Of a stretch of 64,000 nucleotides of DNA, positions 7,029-16,601 are shown piece by piece. Every line of letters begins with the position of its first letter. The stretch's first letter is position 1. Source of the stretch: an uncultured Eubacteriales bacterium (lineage in GTDB: Bacteria; Bacillota; Clostridia; Oscillospirales; Oscillospiraceae); the NCBI GenBank assembly GCA_900545405.1, contig UQYT01000007.1, positions 1 to 64,000 on the forward strand, in the 5' to 3' direction. Position numbers and translations under genes: made by a program. The notes under the pieces are model-generated. The model was not told the DNA's origin. It saw nothing but the letters and a program-made list of their open reading frames with translations, and did not search any database.

Positions 7029-8426
7029 TCAGTCCAGCTCTATGGTCATCAGCAGCTCCAGCGCGGAACCGAGCCCGCCGTTGAGCTCGCAGGTGACGGC
7101 TGCCGAAGGCAGTTTCAGCCTGAAGTCCTCCGGCCCCGAGCCGCCGTAGTTCACCATCTGCTGTATATCGATGAGCTGCATCCTCCGCTCGTAGAAGTCG
7201 AGCACGCCGCTGCCCTCGCGGCCCCAGACGCTGCTCATCAGCGCCAGCTCCAGCTCATGCGTCGGGAAGCTCAGGCTCACGCGCCCGGGGCTGCTCTCAA
7301 TGCGCAGCTCGAGCTTTTTCAGCACGCCCTCCGTCTCGTAAAAGCTGTACTCCGCCTCGTAGCCCATGATCTCGAGCCGGGTCGGGTTCTCGCTGCTGCG
7401 CTCCCAGCCCTCGGGCGTGAGCGAGATGTACGAGCGCAGATAGCTGTCCATGTGCGCGAGGCCGTTGTAGTTTTCGCAGAACTCCGCCGCCGAGATATCC
7501 CCGCGGTTTTTGGGCATCTGCGAGAGCTCCTCGTTCACAAGACCCGCGAAGACGGCAAGGCCGGCCAATAGGACATAGGCGGCGGTCAGGAGCCGGAGAT
7601 GCTTCCGCCGGAGCCGAAGCTCCGAGCCCTCCTCCCAGCGCAGGGGCCGGCCGTCCCTGTGCCTCAGCCAGCTGCGTATTAGCAGCACCAGCGACAGGAT
7701 GGGCACATGGAAGCCCAGGCCATAGGTGAGCACGTCGAAGGTGCGGCGCGCGGCCTCTCCGAGGCTCAGACGCCCGCCGTCCGGGCGCTCCACATAGAGG
7801 CCCAGCAGCGCCTTGCCCGGGGTCGTGCCGAAATAGTGCAGGCAGAGCGGCTCGAGCAGCAGCATGAGCGCTATGGCGCCTACTGTGAGCGCCACCGAGA
7901 CGCCGATGCCCGAGAGGTCCACGTTCGGCCGGAAAATCAGCATGATGGGCGTCAGCAGCAGCTGCTCGCAGAGCAGATAGTCCAGCGTGCGGGCAAAATA
8001 CCTGCGCCAGGGGCAGATGAGCTTAGGCTCCGCGTCCTCCTCCGGCAGTACCGCGCCGGTCTCCAGCTCGCCCAGCCACCTTTGGACGTCAAGGCTCTCA
8101 AAGTCCTCGCCCGAGAGCATGATGTCCCTGCAGACCGCCTCGGAGCTGACGAGCCCCCTGCGCTCGAGAGCGAGCCGGCCCGCGTGCCGCTCCATCGCCG
8201 CCGACAGGCCCAGCTCGCCGCGCTGCAGCTCGCGTATCTCGGAGAGCGGCAGGTCCAGCGCCCGCAGCAGCTTCAGCCTCAGCAGCTGCTCCAGGTCGGC
8301 CTCTGAATAGTCCCTGTAACCGTTCTCGCGCCTCGCGGGCGAGAGAAAGCCCTCCGACTCGTAAAACCTTATATTCGCGCGGGTCATCCCGCTCCTTGCT
8401 TCCAGCTCCGATATCGTCACGGTCAT
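7029..8426 (-). CDS. Membrane-bound MerR-type regulator (MerR HTH fused to RDD-like membrane domain)
   Basis: Residues 3-75 are a MerR winged helix (ISELEARSGMTRANIRFYES) with a following dimerisation helix. From residue 138 a membrane domain begins with CPWRRYFARTLDYLL and contains FGTTPGKALLGLYV near 199-212, the signature of the RDD family. Hydrophobic segments lie near 148-165, 175-197, 232-253 and 278-296. A soluble region of about 165 residues follows, possibly extracytoplasmic. The protein is thus a one-component regulator tethered to the membrane. The promoter region has the 19-bp spacer and palindrome typical of MerR control, so autoregulation is likely. The inducing signal is unknown. 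Confidence 0.88.
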   Translation of the reverse strand: MTVTISELEARSGMTRANIRFYESEGFLSPARRENGYRDYSEADLEQLLRLKLLRALDLPLSEIRELQRGELGLSAAMERHAGRLALERRGLVSSEAVCRDIMLSGEDFESLDVQRWLGELETGAVLPEEDAEPKLICPWRRYFARTLDYLLCEQLLLTPIMLIFRPNVDLSGIGVSVALTVGAIALMLLLEPLCLHYFGTTPGKALLGLYVERPDGGRLSLGEAARRTFDVLTYGLGFHVPILSLVLLIRSWLRHRDGRPLRWEEGSELRLRRKHLRLLTAAYVLLAGLAVFAGLVNEELSQMPKNRGDISAAEFCENYNGLAHMDSYLRSYISLTPEGWERSSENPTRLEIMGYEAEYSFYETEGVLKKLELRIESSPGRVSLSFPTHELELALMSSVWGREGSGVLDFYERRMQLIDIQQMVNYGGSGPEDFRLKLPSAAVTCELNGGLGSALELLMTIELD

Positions 8427-8453
8427 CGCCCCTCCCTGTCGAGCTGTGCTGCA

Positions 8454-8484
8454 ATGATAAGCTGTAAAGCGGCTTTACAGTCAA
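8454..8484 (-). promoter_or_regulatory. MerR-type promoter/operator (19-bp spacer, 19-bp palindrome)
   Basis: On the minus strand TTGACT (8479-8484) and TATCAT (8454-8459) are 19 bases apart, the over-long spacing that MerR activators correct. A perfect 19-bp palindrome, CTGTAAAGCGGCTTTACAG, spans 8462-8480, lying between and partly overlapping the elements. It serves the MerR-RDD gene starting at 8426. Confidence 0.88.
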
Positions 8485-8500
8485 GGACTTTTTTAAAAAA

Positions 8501-8530
8501 CCGGGAAGGCGCCTGGGCCTTCCCGGTTTT
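8501..8530 (-). terminator. Intrinsic terminator after the DegV gene
   Basis: Stem CCGGGAAGGC/GCCTTCCCGG (8501-8510 and 8517-8526). On the minus strand it is followed by a run of six T after three A. It begins 10 bases after the stop of the DegV gene and insulates the MerR promoter. Confidence 0.85.
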
Positions 8531-8539
8531 CATTTCGGT

Positions 8540-9385
8540 TTATTTGTGGTAGTATAGAACTCCCATGCACCAGGGGCCGCAGTGGCCGCTTATGGTGCAG
8601 CCGGCGCGGTTGTTGTAGACCTCCTCAAAGGGCTGGCAGGAGAGCACGACCTCCCGCAGTCTCTGCCTGAGCTCGTCGGGCAGGCCGGAGTCGGTTATGA
8701 ACACGCGCCGCGTGTCGATGTCGCTGCGGTTGGCGAGCCGGTCCTTTATATACTGGACATAGGCCGCCTCTATCTTGCCGCGGTACTTCTTGCCGACGGT
8801 CATCTTGCCGCCTATGACCTCGATGCAGGGCTTGAGGCCCAGGAGGTTCGCGCCCAGGGCCTGCACGGAGGTGCAGCGGCCGCCCTTGCGCAGATAGTCC
8901 AGGGTGTTGAGCACGAAGCTGACGTCGACCTTAGGCACCAGGCGCTCGATCTCGGCGGCGATGTCCGCGGGGTCCATGCCCTTTTCGGCCATGAGCGCCG
9001 CATCCAGCACCAAGTGGCCGAAGCCGGTGGAGAGGTTCAGCGAATCCACGACCCAGACCTTGCCCGGCAGCTCCTCCGCCGCGAGCCGCGCGTTGTTGCA
9101 GCTCACGGAGAGCTCGGACGAGAAGGCCACGTGCACAATGGCGTCGCAGTCCTCCAGCCAGCCGTTCCAGGCCGTGAGATGGTCCGCGATGGTCACCGCG
9201 GAGGTGCCGCAGAGTTTTCCCGTCGCCTTGGTGTAGGCGTAGAGGTCGTCCGGCGTGACGTCGATGCCGTCCCGCAGCGCCTCTCCGTCGCGGATGATGT
9301 ACAGAGGCAGAACTCCGATGTTGTGCGCGGCTATAAGCTCAGCAGGCAGGTCGCAGGTACTGTCTGTCGAGATCTTTATTTTCAT
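8540..9385 (-). CDS. DegV family fatty-acid-binding protein
   Basis: The 281-residue protein begins KIKISTDSTCDLP, the DegV N-terminal motif, and carries the central SFVLNTLDYLRKGGR stretch conserved in the family. DegV proteins bind a fatty acid between two domains; the FakB members hand it to the FakA kinase for phospholipid synthesis. There is no signal peptide, so it acts in the cytosol. No fakA lies nearby, so a FakB role is inferred. The gene is transcribed alone, divergently from miaA, and ends at a terminator. Length and motifs are normal. Confidence 0.93.
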   Translation of the reverse strand: MKIKISTDSTCDLPAELIAAHNIGVLPLYIIRDGEALRDGIDVTPDDLYAYTKATGKLCGTSAVTIADHLTAWNGWLEDCDAIVHVAFSSELSVSCNNARLAAEELPGKVWVVDSLNLSTGFGHLVLDAALMAEKGMDPADIAAEIERLVPKVDVSFVLNTLDYLRKGGRCTSVQALGANLLGLKPCIEVIGGKMTVGKKYRGKIEAAYVQYIKDRLANRSDIDTRRVFITDSGLPDELRQRLREVVLSCQPFEEVYNNRAGCTISGHCGPWCMGVLYYHK

Positions 9386-9455
9386 TTGTTATTTGCCCCC
9401 TTACTTTTTGGCCATTATATCATAACATATTACTTCAAAGAATGGAAGTGTTTTT

Positions 9456-10397
9456 GTGCCGCCCAAAATCGTCGTAATAACCGGCCCGACCGCCACGGGC
9501 AAGACCAGGCTCGGCGTCCTGCTTGCAAAGGAGCTGGGCGGGGAGATAGTCTCGGCGGACTCGATGCAGATATACCGGCGCATGGACATAGGCACGGCCA
9601 AGCCCACGCCGGAGGAGATGCAGGGCGTGCCACACCACCTCATAGACGTGGCGGAGCCCTCCGAGAGCTGGTCCGCGGCGAAGTTCGTGGACGCGGCGGC
9701 CGCTGCCTGCCGGGACATCCTCTCGCGCGGGAAGCTGCCCATAGTCGTGGGCGGGACGGGGCTCTACATCGACTCGCTGGTGCAGGGCCGCAGCTTCGGC
9801 GCCGTGGACGAGTCGGGCGAGACCCGGCGCGAGCTGGAGGAGCGCTATGACGAGATCGGCGGCGCGGCCATGCTCCGCGAGCTCGCCCAGCTCGACCCGG
9901 AGCGCGCGGCAAAGCTCCACGCCCGGGACAAAAAGCGCGTCGTGCGCGCCTACGAGGTCTATCTGCTGACCGGCAAGACCATCACGGAGCTCGACGCAGA
10001 GAGCCGCCTCAAGCCGCCCGACTTCGACGCGGCCTATATCATCCTCGGCTGGGCCTCGCGCGAGGAGATGTACGCGCACATAGACGCGCGCGTGGACGAG
10101 ATGGTCGGGCGCGGGCTCTTCGCGGAGGTGGAGGCCCTTCTCGCCGAGGGGCTCTCCCCCGGGAGCACCGCCATGCAGGCCATAGGCTACAAGGAGGCCG
10201 CCGCCGCGCTGCGCGGCGAGTGCTCCCGCGCCGAGGCCGTAGAGACGATAAAGCGCGAGACCCGTCGCTACGCAAAACGCCAGCTCACCTGGCTGCGCCG
10301 CCGCGAGGGGGCCCTGCGCATAGACTGGCAGGGCGAACCCGATTTTGCGTCCGCCGTCCGGGATTCGACAGAATATCTGCTCCGCTGCGGTATATGA
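9456..10397 (+). CDS. miaA: tRNA dimethylallyltransferase
   Basis: This enzyme transfers a dimethylallyl group to N6 of A37 in tRNAs reading codons that begin with U; MiaB (60.4 kb) later thiolates the product. The P-loop GPTATGKTRLG lies at residues 9-19, followed by SADSMQIYR and the family block GTAKPT and HHLIDV. The length (313 aa) is normal. The start is GTG, with GGAAG eight bases upstream. Hfq follows, as in the conserved mutS-mutL-miaA-hfq order, but here mutS and mutL are about 50 kb away. Confidence 0.96.
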   Translation: MPPKIVVITGPTATGKTRLGVLLAKELGGEIVSADSMQIYRRMDIGTAKPTPEEMQGVPHHLIDVAEPSESWSAAKFVDAAAAACRDILSRGKLPIVVGGTGLYIDSLVQGRSFGAVDESGETRRELEERYDEIGGAAMLRELAQLDPERAAKLHARDKKRVVRAYEVYLLTGKTITELDAESRLKPPDFDAAYIILGWASREEMYAHIDARVDEMVGRGLFAEVEALLAEGLSPGSTAMQAIGYKEAAAALRGECSRAEAVETIKRETRRYAKRQLTWLRRREGALRIDWQGEPDFASAVRDSTEYLLRCGI

Positions 10398-10404
10398 TAG
10401 TCGC

Positions 10405-10436
10405 GTACAGGGCGCGGTGAGGGCCGCGTTTTGTAC
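10405..10436 (+). terminator. Hairpin after miaA
   Basis: CGCGG/CCGCG inside an outer GTACA/TGTAC pairing, with a short T-run in the distal arm. It is a plausible weak terminator between miaA and hfq. Confidence 0.5.
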
Positions 10437-10447
10437 AAATTTACTAT

Positions 10448-10475
10448 TTTACGGAGCGGCAAAATATGATATTAT
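10448..10475 (+). promoter_or_regulatory. Candidate hfq promoter
   Basis: TTTACG (10448-10453), 16 bases, TATTAT (10470-10475) in the only AT-rich stretch upstream of hfq. An inverted pair CGGAGCGG/CCGCTCCG (10452-10459 and 10485-10492) flanks the -10 and could be an operator. Confidence 0.5.
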
Positions 10476-10506
10476 GTAAATCCACCGCTCCGGCAAGGAG
10501 CGAGAT

Positions 10507-10746
10507 ATGGAAAAGACAAAGAACCTGCAGGACACCTTCCTCTGCCGCGCGAGGGCCGAGCGCGTGCCGCTGACGCTGTTCCTCATGAACGGCTTTCAGC
10601 TGCGCGGCGTGCTGCGCGCCTTCGACAGCTTCACCGTCGTGCTCGATTCGGACGGCAAGCAGCAGCTCATCTACAAGCACGCGATCTCAACCATCGCCCC
10701 GGCCCGGCCGCTGAACTTAGGCGAGGCCGGTCAGGCGGATACATAA
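10507..10746 (+). CDS. hfq: RNA chaperone Hfq
   Basis: Hfq forms a ring-shaped hexamer that binds U-rich and A-rich RNA; its role in Clostridia is less central than in enterobacteria. The 79-residue protein has the Sm1 region (PLTLFLMNGFQLRGVLRAFD) and the Sm2 motif YKHAISTI near residues 57-64. The SD is AAGGAGCG. It follows miaA at a typical spacing but with its own candidate promoter. The end is unremarkable and lacks a long acidic or Gly-rich tail. Confidence 0.96.
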   Translation: MEKTKNLQDTFLCRARAERVPLTLFLMNGFQLRGVLRAFDSFTVVLDSDGKQQLIYKHAISTIAPARPLNLGEAGQADT

Positions 10747-10789
10747 GGCCCTGAAACGCACCAATCTCTTCACGGGTCTGGCCCTCGCC

Positions 10790-11680
10790 GTGCTGCTGCT
10801 CGCGGCGGCGGCCTACCTGGGCCTGCGACCCCTGCTGGGCGAGGAGAGCCCCGCCCTGCCCACGCCGGAGCCCACCGCGGCGGCGGAGCCCGTGACGGTG
10901 GAGGCCGGCGGCGTGGTGATAAGGCAGGAGTCCGTCCTGCGGGGCGAAGGCGAATACATGCTGCCGCTGCTCCCTGACGGAGCGCGGGCCGCGGCGGGGG
11001 AGGCGATAGCCCTCGTCTCGGACGAGCCCGCGGCGATAGAGGCCGCGCGGACAAGGCTGCGCCTGAGCTCGGAGCTGGCCGCCGCCGTGTCGGGCGCGGA
11101 GCCGGAGCCGGAGGGCGCCCTCTCTGCGCTCGCGGCGGCCCGGGCCTCCGGCGACTGCGCGGGGCTGGTATCCGGCGCACGGGACCTGGGCGACGCGCTC
11201 TTCGGCACGTCTCGCGAGCTGCGCGCGGCGCGGCTGCTCTCGGAGCTGGCCGCCCTGCCGGAATCGGACGGGGCCGCGGAGCTGCGCGCCCCCTCGGCGG
11301 GGCTGGTCACGTCCAAAACCGACGGGCTGGAGCGCCTCGCGCCCGGGCTGCTGGAGGACCTGACGGTCACGGGGCTCGCGGAGCTCATGCGCTCGGAGCC
11401 GGAGAAGGCGGGCGATGACAGCCTGCGCCTCGTGAGCGGCTGGCGCTGGTACTTTGCAGCGCCCCTGGCCGCAAAATACGCCGCGGCTCTCGAGCCGGGG
11501 GAGCGCGTGACGCTCGCGCTGCCGGGGCTCGAGGTGAGCGCCCGGGTGGAGAGCGTGAGCGAGCCGGAGGGCGGCCGCGCGGCCGTCGTGCTCTCGAGCA
11601 CGGAGGCAATGGACGCGGCGCTGGCGCTGAGATTCTGCGAGGCCTGCCTCAGCCTGGACGGCGGAGAGCCGGACCCGTGA
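10790..11680 (+). CDS. HlyD-like membrane-anchored protein (start uncertain)
   Basis: One N-terminal membrane anchor is followed by a Pro-rich linker, a short biotinyl/lipoyl-like beta half, an Ala-rich helical hairpin region and a second beta half (RVTLALPGLEVSARVESV), the layout of HlyD-type adaptor proteins. No transporter gene is adjacent. Proteins of this kind commonly sit just before yggS-sepF in Clostridia, suggesting a link to envelope or division rather than export. I give GTG 10790, but the membrane segment and its basic lead (LKRTNLFTGLALAV) extend upstream in frame to CTG 10751 and no clear SD decides the start. Composition is very Ala-rich. Function unknown. Confidence 0.7.
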   Translation: MLLLAAAAYLGLRPLLGEESPALPTPEPTAAAEPVTVEAGGVVIRQESVLRGEGEYMLPLLPDGARAAAGEAIALVSDEPAAIEAARTRLRLSSELAAAVSGAEPEPEGALSALAAARASGDCAGLVSGARDLGDALFGTSRELRAARLLSELAALPESDGAAELRAPSAGLVTSKTDGLERLAPGLLEDLTVTGLAELMRSEPEKAGDDSLRLVSGWRWYFAAPLAAKYAAALEPGERVTLALPGLEVSARVESVSEPEGGRAAVVLSSTEAMDAALALRFCEACLSLDGGEPDP

Positions 11681-11695
11681 AAGGAGATATAGAAC

Positions 11696-12388
<693 letters not shown>

Positions 12389-12402
12389 GGAGAGACTGGC
12401 AG

Positions 12403-12948
12403 ATGGGATTTTTCGACGAAATTAAAAAGCTGGCCCACCCCTACGACGACGAGGACGAATTCTTCGACCGCGGCACGCCGGAGGAGGAGCAGCCCGGCCC
12501 CCCGATAGTGCCGGAGCGGCGCGAGAGCTTCTTCACGGATGAGGAGGACGCCGAGCCCGCGAACTTCGGTCTGCCGAAGCCCTCCTTCCACCTGCCCCGC
12601 CGCGACAAGGAACACCGCGCCCAGCCCAAGCAGGCCGAGGCCCCGGCGCAGCAGCGCCAGCCCGCCTCCGGCGGAGGCCAGGGCCTGATGCTGGCAAAGC
12701 CCGCGGAGTTTGCGGACGCGGCCGGGATAGCCGACAGCTTCGCCGGCGGCAGGACGATAGTCCTCGACCTCGGCTCGGCGGACAAAGTCACGGCGCGGCG
12801 CGTTATAGACTTCCTCTCCGGCGTGGCCTACGCCCTCGGCGGCACGCTCAGCCGAATATCGGGCGGCATATACCTCGTTACCCCCAGCGGCGTCAACATC
12901 TCCGGCGAGATGATGAGCCAGATAGAGAGCGGCGGGCTCAGCTTCTGA
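12403..12948 (+). CDS. sepF: Cell division protein SepF
   Basis: SepF binds FtsZ and the membrane to align the division ring. The 181-residue protein begins MGFFDEIKKLAHPYDDE, an amphipathic membrane-targeting helix, then has a charged Pro/Gln-rich linker to about residue 95. The globular domain follows (TIVLDLGSADKVTARRVIDF, then DFLSGVAYALGGTLSR), ending shortly after IYLVTPSGVNI. The gene begins 14 bases after yggS with a modest SD (GAGGAGA) and is probably co-transcribed. Confidence 0.95.
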   Translation: MGFFDEIKKLAHPYDDEDEFFDRGTPEEEQPGPPIVPERRESFFTDEEDAEPANFGLPKPSFHLPRRDKEHRAQPKQAEAPAQQRQPASGGGQGLMLAKPAEFADAAGIADSFAGGRTIVLDLGSADKVTARRVIDFLSGVAYALGGTLSRISGGIYLVTPSGVNISGEMMSQIESGGLSF

Positions 12949-13022
12949 GCGCCTTTTCCGCCCTACATATATAGAACGCACACAAACGGGATAAACTCCA
13001 TTACAGGGAAGGGGATACCGAT

Positions 13023-13655
13023 ATGACTCCTCAGGACATCAGGGAGAAGATCTTTGAGAAGGCCGTCTTCGGCGGCTACGACATGGGCAGCGTGGACGAC
13101 TTCATGGAGGAGATGGCCGCGGAGCTCGAGTCCGCCCAGCGCGAGAGCGCCACGCTCAAGGCCAAGATGAAGGTCCTCGTTGACAAGATCGAGGAATACC
13201 GCGCCAGTGAGGATGCCATGCGCATGACTCTGCTCTCGGCGCAGAAGCTCTCCGCTCAGATAGAGTCGGAGGCCCGCGCCCGCGCGGATAAGCTCATTGC
13301 AGACGCCCAGGCCACCGCGTCCCGCAGCCTTGACACCCTCAAGGCCGACACCAAGCGCGAAGAGGCCAAGCTGAAGGAAGCCCGCGAGTCCCTTGCCCGC
13401 TTCCTCGACGACGCGCGCGCTCTCTGCAAGCGCCAGCTCGACTACCTCGAAGGCAACGCCGCCGCCATGCCCGCCGCCCCCGCTTCGGAGGAGGCTGTGG
13501 ACGCCACTGTCAAGAGCATAGAAGACTCTGTCGCCCGAATACCGGATGAGCCCGCTCCCGAGATAGACATAAGCCCTGTCATGAACGAGCGCGCCCCCAG
13601 ACAGACCATCACACCGGACGACATGACCCGCCTTTTCAACATGGGCGGCAACTGA
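13023..13655 (+). CDS. divIVA: DivIVA domain-containing protein
   Basis: The N-terminus (TPQDIREKIFEKAVFGGYD, then VDDFMEEMAAEL) matches the DivIVA membrane-binding domain, which recognises curved membrane at septa and poles. Residues about 30-145 form a long heptad-rich coiled coil with many Glu, Lys and Ala. The C-terminal 60 residues are low-complexity, ending MTRLFNMGGN. The SD is GGGAAGGGG. Position between sepF and ileS supports the assignment. It could act as a polar scaffold or in asymmetric division during sporulation. Confidence 0.92.
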   Translation: MTPQDIREKIFEKAVFGGYDMGSVDDFMEEMAAELESAQRESATLKAKMKVLVDKIEEYRASEDAMRMTLLSAQKLSAQIESEARARADKLIADAQATASRSLDTLKADTKREEAKLKEARESLARFLDDARALCKRQLDYLEGNAAAMPAAPASEEAVDATVKSIEDSVARIPDEPAPEIDISPVMNERAPRQTITPDDMTRLFNMGGN

Positions 13656-13672
13656 TAAGACCGGATAACGAC

Positions 13673-13697
13673 GGGGCGGCGCCTGGTGCGCTGCCCC
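13673..13697 (+). terminator. GC-rich hairpin between divIVA and ileS
   Basis: GGGGC-G-GCGC pairs with GCGC-T-GCCCC. No T-run follows, so it is more likely a partial terminator, processing site or stabiliser than a full stop. No T-box leader precedes ileS; the gap is only 90 bases. Confidence 0.4.
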
Positions 13698-13745
13698 TTA
13701 ACATGTTTATACGTCAAGCTTCAACATAAGGAGAGAAAAACAAAA

Positions 13746-16556
13746 ATGGCTCAGGACTACAATTCCACGGTCAATCTGCCGAAAACCGAGTTCCCCATGC
13801 GCGCCGCGCTGCCCAAGCGCGAACCCGATATGCTCAAGCAGTGGTACGACATGGACCTCTACCACGAGATGCTCAAGCGCACCGAGGGCAGGCCCGTCTT
13901 CGACCTGCACGACGGCCCTCCGTTCTCCAACGGCGCCATCCACATGGGCACCGCGCTCAACAAGTGCCTCAAGGACTTCATCACCCGCTATAAGTCCATG
14001 TCCGGCTGGCAGGCCATCTACTACCCCGGCTGGGACAACCACGGCATGCCCATCGAGAGCGCCATCATAAAAGAGCAGAAGCTCAACCACAAGGAAATGA
14101 CCACCGCCGAGTTCCGCACCGCCTGCCACGAGTTCGCGCTGCACTACGTCAACGTCCAGCGCGACGCCTTCAAGCGCCTCGGCTGCCTGGGCGAGTGGGA
14201 CAAGCCCTATTTCACCATGAACCCGAAGTTCGAGGCCGAGGAGGTCAAGGTCTTCGGCGAGATGTACAAGAAGGGCTACATCTACAAGGGCAAGAAGCCC
14301 GTCTACTGGTGCCCGCACGACGAGACCGCTCTGGCCGAGGCCGAGATCGAGTACGCCGAGGACCCCTGCAAGTCCATCTATGTCAAGTTCAAGGTCAAGG
14401 ACGACCACGGCAAGCTGGGTAAGTACTGCGACCTCGACAAGCTCTATTTCATCATCTGGACTACTACCACCTGGACCATCCCCGGCAACCTCGCCATCTG
14501 CCTGAACGCGGACTTCGACTACGTCCTCGCCAAGGCCCCCAACGGCGAGGTCTACATCGTCGCCAAGGAGCTCATGACCCGCGTCGCCGAGATGGGCGGC
14601 TATGAGGGCTTCGAGGTCCTCGCCGAGATGAAGGGCAGCGAATTCGAGTTCATGACCGCCCAGCACCCGCTCATCGACCGCGAGAGCGTCGTCATCCTGG
14701 GCGACCACGTCACGCTCGACGCCGGCACCGGCTGCGTCCACACCGCTCCCGGCCACGGCCAGGAGGACTATGAGATCTGCCGCAAGTACGACGCCGAGGG
14801 CAAGATCCACATCGGCATGACCGTCCCCGTCGACGACCACGGCCTCATGAACGAGGAGGCCGGCAAGTACTGCGGCCTCACCACCGACCAGGCCAACGAG
14901 GCCATCTTCAATGACCTTCAGGCGTGCGGCGCGCTGTACGCCTCCGAGGACATCATCCACCAGTACGCCCACTGCTGGCGCTGCAAGAGCCCCATTCTCT
15001 ACCGCGCCACCGACCAGTGGTTCTGCTCCGTCGACGCCTTCAAGGACCAGGCCTGCGCCGCCTGCGACGACGTGCAGTGGCTGCCCGAGTGGGGCCATGA
15101 CCGCATGATCGCCATGATCCGCGAGCGTGCCGACTGGTGCATCTCCCGTCAGCGCCGCTGGGGCCTGCCGATCCCCGTCTTCTACTGCTCCGACTGCGGC
15201 AAGCCCGTCTGCACGGACGAGACGATAAAGGCCGTCTCCGACATCTTCCGCGAGAAGGGCTCCAACGCCTGGTTCGAGATGGACGCCGCCGAGCTGCTGC
15301 CCGAGGGCTTCACCTGCCCGCACTGCGGCGGCAAGCACTTCACCAAGGAGACCGACACCCTCGACGGCTGGTTCGACTCCGGCAGCACCCACATCGCCTC
15401 CATGGAGCTCGATTCTCCGGGACGCTGGCCCGCCGAGATGTACCTCGAGGGCGGCGACCAGTTCCGCGGCTGGTTCCAGTCCTCCCTGCTCATCGGCGTC
15501 GCCACCAAGGGCAAGGCGCCCTACAAGACCTGCCTCTGCCACGGCTGGACCGTCGACGGCGAGGGCAAGGCCATGCACAAGAGCCTCGGCAACGGCGTCG
15601 ACCCCGCCGACCTCATCGCCAAATACGGCGCGGACCTCGTCCGTCTCTGGGCCTCCAGCGCCGACTACCGCGTGGACATGCGCTGCTCCGACGCCATCTT
15701 CAAGCAGCTCAGCGAGAAATACCTCAAGATCCGCAACACCGCGCGCTACATTCTCGGCAACCTCCAGGGCTTCGACCCCAACAAGGACACGGTGCCCGTC
15801 GACCAGATGCCCGAGCTCGACCGCTGGGCGCTCAGCCGCCTGAACTCGCTTGTCGAGCGCTGCATCAACGCCTATGAGAAGTACGAGTTCTTCGGCGTCA
15901 CCGCCGCCATCCACAGCTTCTGCGTGGTCGACATGTCGAACTTCTACCTCGACGTCATCAAGGACCGCCTCTACTGCGACGGCGCGGACAGCCTCTCCAG
16001 GCGCAGCGCCCAGACCACCATTTATATGATCCTCGACGCGATGATGCGCCTGCTGGCCCCCCTGCTGGCCTTCACCAGCAACGAGGTCTGGCAGGACATG
16101 CCGCACTCCGACAAGGAGGACGCGCGCCACGTCATGCTCAACGACATGCCGAAGCCGGACGCCGCTCTCAAGCTCAGCCCCGAGGCCGAGCTGCGCTGGT
16201 CCAACCTGCTGCGCATCCGCGACGACGTAAACAAGGCCCTCGAGCTCGCGCGCGCTGAGAAGATCGTCGGAAAGCCGCTTGACGCCAAGGTCACCATCCA
16301 CGTCGGCGAGGACGCCAAGGCCGCCTGGGCAAGCGTCCAGGGCGTGGACCTCGCTCAGCTGTGCATCGTCTCCGAGCTCGAAGTCTCCGACGCGCCCATC
16401 GAGGGCTGGGCCGGCGAGTCCGTGCCGGGCCTGACCATCAAGGTCGAGGCCAGCACCCTGCCCAAGTGCCCCCGCTGCTGGACCCACAGCGCCGGCATCG
16501 GCTCCGACGAAAAGCACCCCGAGCTCTGCCCCCGCTGCGCCAAGGCCGTCGGCTGA
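13746..16556 (+). CDS. ileS: Isoleucine--tRNA ligase
   Basis: The enzyme charges tRNA-Ile and edits misactivated valine. The HIGH-type motif appears as HMGT near residues 66-69 (PPFSNGAIHMGTALNK) and the KMSKS-type motif as KAMHKSLGN. The editing domain contains GTGCVHTAPGHGQEDYE. The C-terminal zinc finger is intact (CPRCWTH...CPRC). At 936 residues the length is normal. ATG 13746 follows AAGGAG; an in-frame ATG at 13686 would add 20 residues with no homology. No T-box is visible, so regulation by uncharged tRNA is not evident. Confidence 0.97.
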   Translation: MAQDYNSTVNLPKTEFPMRAALPKREPDMLKQWYDMDLYHEMLKRTEGRPVFDLHDGPPFSNGAIHMGTALNKCLKDFITRYKSMSGWQAIYYPGWDNHGMPIESAIIKEQKLNHKEMTTAEFRTACHEFALHYVNVQRDAFKRLGCLGEWDKPYFTMNPKFEAEEVKVFGEMYKKGYIYKGKKPVYWCPHDETALAEAEIEYAEDPCKSIYVKFKVKDDHGKLGKYCDLDKLYFIIWTTTTWTIPGNLAICLNADFDYVLAKAPNGEVYIVAKELMTRVAEMGGYEGFEVLAEMKGSEFEFMTAQHPLIDRESVVILGDHVTLDAGTGCVHTAPGHGQEDYEICRKYDAEGKIHIGMTVPVDDHGLMNEEAGKYCGLTTDQANEAIFNDLQACGALYASEDIIHQYAHCWRCKSPILYRATDQWFCSVDAFKDQACAACDDVQWLPEWGHDRMIAMIRERADWCISRQRRWGLPIPVFYCSDCGKPVCTDETIKAVSDIFREKGSNAWFEMDAAELLPEGFTCPHCGGKHFTKETDTLDGWFDSGSTHIASMELDSPGRWPAEMYLEGGDQFRGWFQSSLLIGVATKGKAPYKTCLCHGWTVDGEGKAMHKSLGNGVDPADLIAKYGADLVRLWASSADYRVDMRCSDAIFKQLSEKYLKIRNTARYILGNLQGFDPNKDTVPVDQMPELDRWALSRLNSLVERCINAYEKYEFFGVTAAIHSFCVVDMSNFYLDVIKDRLYCDGADSLSRRSAQTTIYMILDAMMRLLAPLLAFTSNEVWQDMPHSDKEDARHVMLNDMPKPDAALKLSPEAELRWSNLLRIRDDVNKALELARAEKIVGKPLDAKVTIHVGEDAKAAWASVQGVDLAQLCIVSELEVSDAPIEGWAGESVPGLTIKVEASTLPKCPRCWTHSAGIGSDEKHPELCPRCAKAVG

Positions 16557-16601
16557 GTTCTCCACAAGATACAGACAGAGCCTTCCCTAAGGAGGTAAGC
16601 T

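Noticed and set aside
13656..13745. T-box leader upstream of ileS
   Set aside because: The gap is only 90 bases and lacks the T-box sequence TGGNACCGCG; the other synthetase genes here also lack it.
13707..16565. A minus-strand frame of about 950 codons opposite ileS
   Set aside because: Same cause: codon bias in ileS removes stops from the opposite frame; the translation is low-complexity and Val/Leu/Asp-rich.
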